A stretch of 6,931 nucleotides of DNA, from positions 1 to 6,931 of the forward strand of contig CAAEEV010000155.1 of the NCBI GenBank assembly GCA_900754955.1. The letters run 5' to 3'. Below the pieces are notes generated by a model that saw nothing but the letters and a program-made list of their open reading frames with translations, did no database searches and was not told the DNA's origin. The position numbers were made by a program, and so were the translations under genes. Source of the DNA: Eggerthellaceae bacterium (GTDB lineage Bacteria; Actinomycetota; Coriobacteriia; Coriobacteriales; Eggerthellaceae). Positions 5,947-6,931 of the stretch are shown here, one piece after another. Every line of letters begins with the position of its first letter. The stretch's first letter is position 1.

Positions 5947-6931
5947 ATGAGCCGCCGGCTAAGGGGGGCCAGTATGCTTTCTTTCGGATTGTCGAAAAGA
6001 GACGGAAACGTGCGCGACGGCGCGCGGGGTGACGAGCCCCGCCGCGAAGCACATGCAGACCGGGAGCCTGTCGCCCGGGCGGAGCGGCCGCCTTCTTTGC
6101 TGAGTACCTGCGTTGCGGGCATCGACCACCATTGGCCCAATTTGAAGTATCTGAGCCTCGCATTCTATTCGGCTTGGATCTTGCTCACCATGACGGGCAA
6201 CAGTGTCACATCCAACGTGTCCGTGCCGATCGACGCGGGCGTGCTCAGCGCGGAGCTCTACCTGCTCTCGGGCGTGCCCCTTGCGGTCTGTCTCATCGGA
6301 TCGGCGGTGTTCCAATGCCAGGCGGCGCGCCTCATGGAAAGCCGCCCGTTCATTCTGGCGATGGGTCTGATCGCCTCGGTGGCAACGTACGTCCTGTCGA
6401 TGGGCGGGGCGCTCCCGGGCCTCGAAGAATCGCGCGCTGCGTTTGTGGTGTGCAGCATCGCGACAGGTGTGGGCACCGCGTTCGTGTGCCTGCGCATCGG
6501 CTGCCTGTACAGCACGCCGCCACAGGGACGCGTCCCCTTCTTCACCATCACGCAGTCGATGCTCGTGGCGAACCTCCTGTTCTTCATGGTGGTGTGCCTG
6601 CCCGACGGGTTGCGCCAGGTGGTGCTCGGTCTGCTACCCGTGCTCGCTGCGGCGACGGCCATGCTCGGCTCGGACAGCCCCGACATGCGCAAGGACGCCA
6701 CCGACCTCGTCTCTGTCGCGTCGCTTCCGCGCGGCTACTTTCCCAAACTTCTCATTGCCGTTGCGGTGTGCTCCGTCGCTGTGGGCGTGACGAAGGGATT
6801 CTCCGCCCTCATGCAGAGCGCCGACGACGTGTCCAGTCAGACGGTGGTAATCACATTTCTGAGCTTCGTCATCGTCGGGGCGATCACGCTCGTGGCGGGT
6901 GCAGTGCTCGCTGTGAGGAACTACGAGGTCA
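5947..6931 (+). CDS. Multi-pass membrane protein, probable membrane-anchored LuxR-type regulator (3' truncated by window edge)
   Basis: The frame opens after a TGA at 5941-5943 and runs off the window, giving 328 residues. The first ~65 are polar and Arg-rich (cytoplasmic). Eight hydrophobic segments follow at roughly 67-88, 103-122, 135-154, 163-187, 197-217, 221-240, 264-283 and 300-323. Eggerthellaceae carry many regulators with about ten to twelve such segments followed by a LuxR-type helix-turn-helix. The spacing here fits, but the DNA-binding domain would lie outside, so the regulatory role is inference; a transporter-like protein remains possible. Two starts are credible: ATG 5947 with GGAAGGG (5933-5939) seven bases upstream, and ATG 5974 with AAGGGGGGC (5961-5969). 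I list the longer one. It follows the ABC exporter by 129 bases, separated by a hairpin and its own candidate promoter, so it is probably a separate transcript. Confidence 0.72.
   Translation, partial: MSRRLRGASMLSFGLSKRDGNVRDGARGDEPRREAHADREPVARAERPPSLLSTCVAGIDHHWPNLKYLSLAFYSAWILLTMTGNSVTSNVSVPIDAGVLSAELYLLSGVPLAVCLIGSAVFQCQAARLMESRPFILAMGLIASVATYVLSMGGALPGLEESRAAFVVCSIATGVGTAFVCLRIGCLYSTPPQGRVPFFTITQSMLVANLLFFMVVCLPDGLRQVVLGLLPVLAAATAMLGSDSPDMRKDATDLVSVASLPRGYFPKLLIAVAVCSVAVGVTKGFSALMQSADDVSSQTVVITFLSFVIVGAITLVAGAVLAVRNYEV

Noticed and set aside
1..6931. CRISPR arrays, tRNA or rRNA genes, insertion sequences, attachment sites, toxin-antitoxin genes
   Set aside because: I looked for repeat-spacer patterns, cloverleaf ends, terminal inverted repeats and transposase motifs and saw none.

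Overview
The window is GC-rich (about 60-65% by eye), densely coded DNA. The best guess for the host is a gut actinobacterium of the Eggerthellaceae (Coriobacteriia). That guess rests on the base composition, a multi-pass membrane protein at the right edge resembling the sensor half of the membrane-anchored LuxR regulators expanded in that family, and an M18 aminopeptidase of the clostridial/coriobacterial kind. It is an inference, not proven by any single marker.

Layout from left to right: (1) bases 1-860 hold the C-terminal part of an M18 zinc aminopeptidase. (2) Bases 861-1141 are intergenic, with a strong 15-bp terminator-like hairpin, two TATAAT boxes and an inverted repeat between them. 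(3) Bases 1142-3239 hold a two-gene type II restriction-modification operon: a cytosine-C5 methyltransferase starting at TTG, overlapped by 29 bp by a HpaII-family restriction endonuclease. The predicted target is CCGG. (4) Bases 3229-3627, minus strand, hold a small NudG/MutT-like Nudix hydrolase that converges on the nuclease gene with an 11-bp tail-to-tail overlap. (5) Bases 3628-3846 are a divergent intergenic region with a near-textbook MerR-type operator/promoter facing right. (6) Bases 3847-5817 hold a half-size ABC exporter (membrane domain plus ATPase). (7) Bases 5818-5946 carry a 10-bp terminator-like hairpin and a candidate promoter. (8) From 5947 off the right edge runs the N-terminal membrane part of a probable LuxR-type regulator with eight hydrophobic segments visible.

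The restriction-modification genes form a self-contained defence unit. The methyltransferase protects host CCGG sites and the translationally coupled nuclease cuts unmodified DNA. CCGG is scarce across the whole window: 19 by hand count, none in the nuclease gene, and a gap of about 1.8 kb around it. This fits long-standing selection against that target. The Nudix enzyme resembles the family acting on (methyl)cytosine nucleotides, so it may be functionally related to its neighbour, but this is conjecture. The ABC exporter looks like an inducible efflux gene under a MerR-family activator encoded elsewhere. No clearly novel system was found. The most useful leads are the HpaII-like system with its CCGG depletion, the MerR operator, and the promoter/inverted-repeat layout ahead of the methyltransferase.
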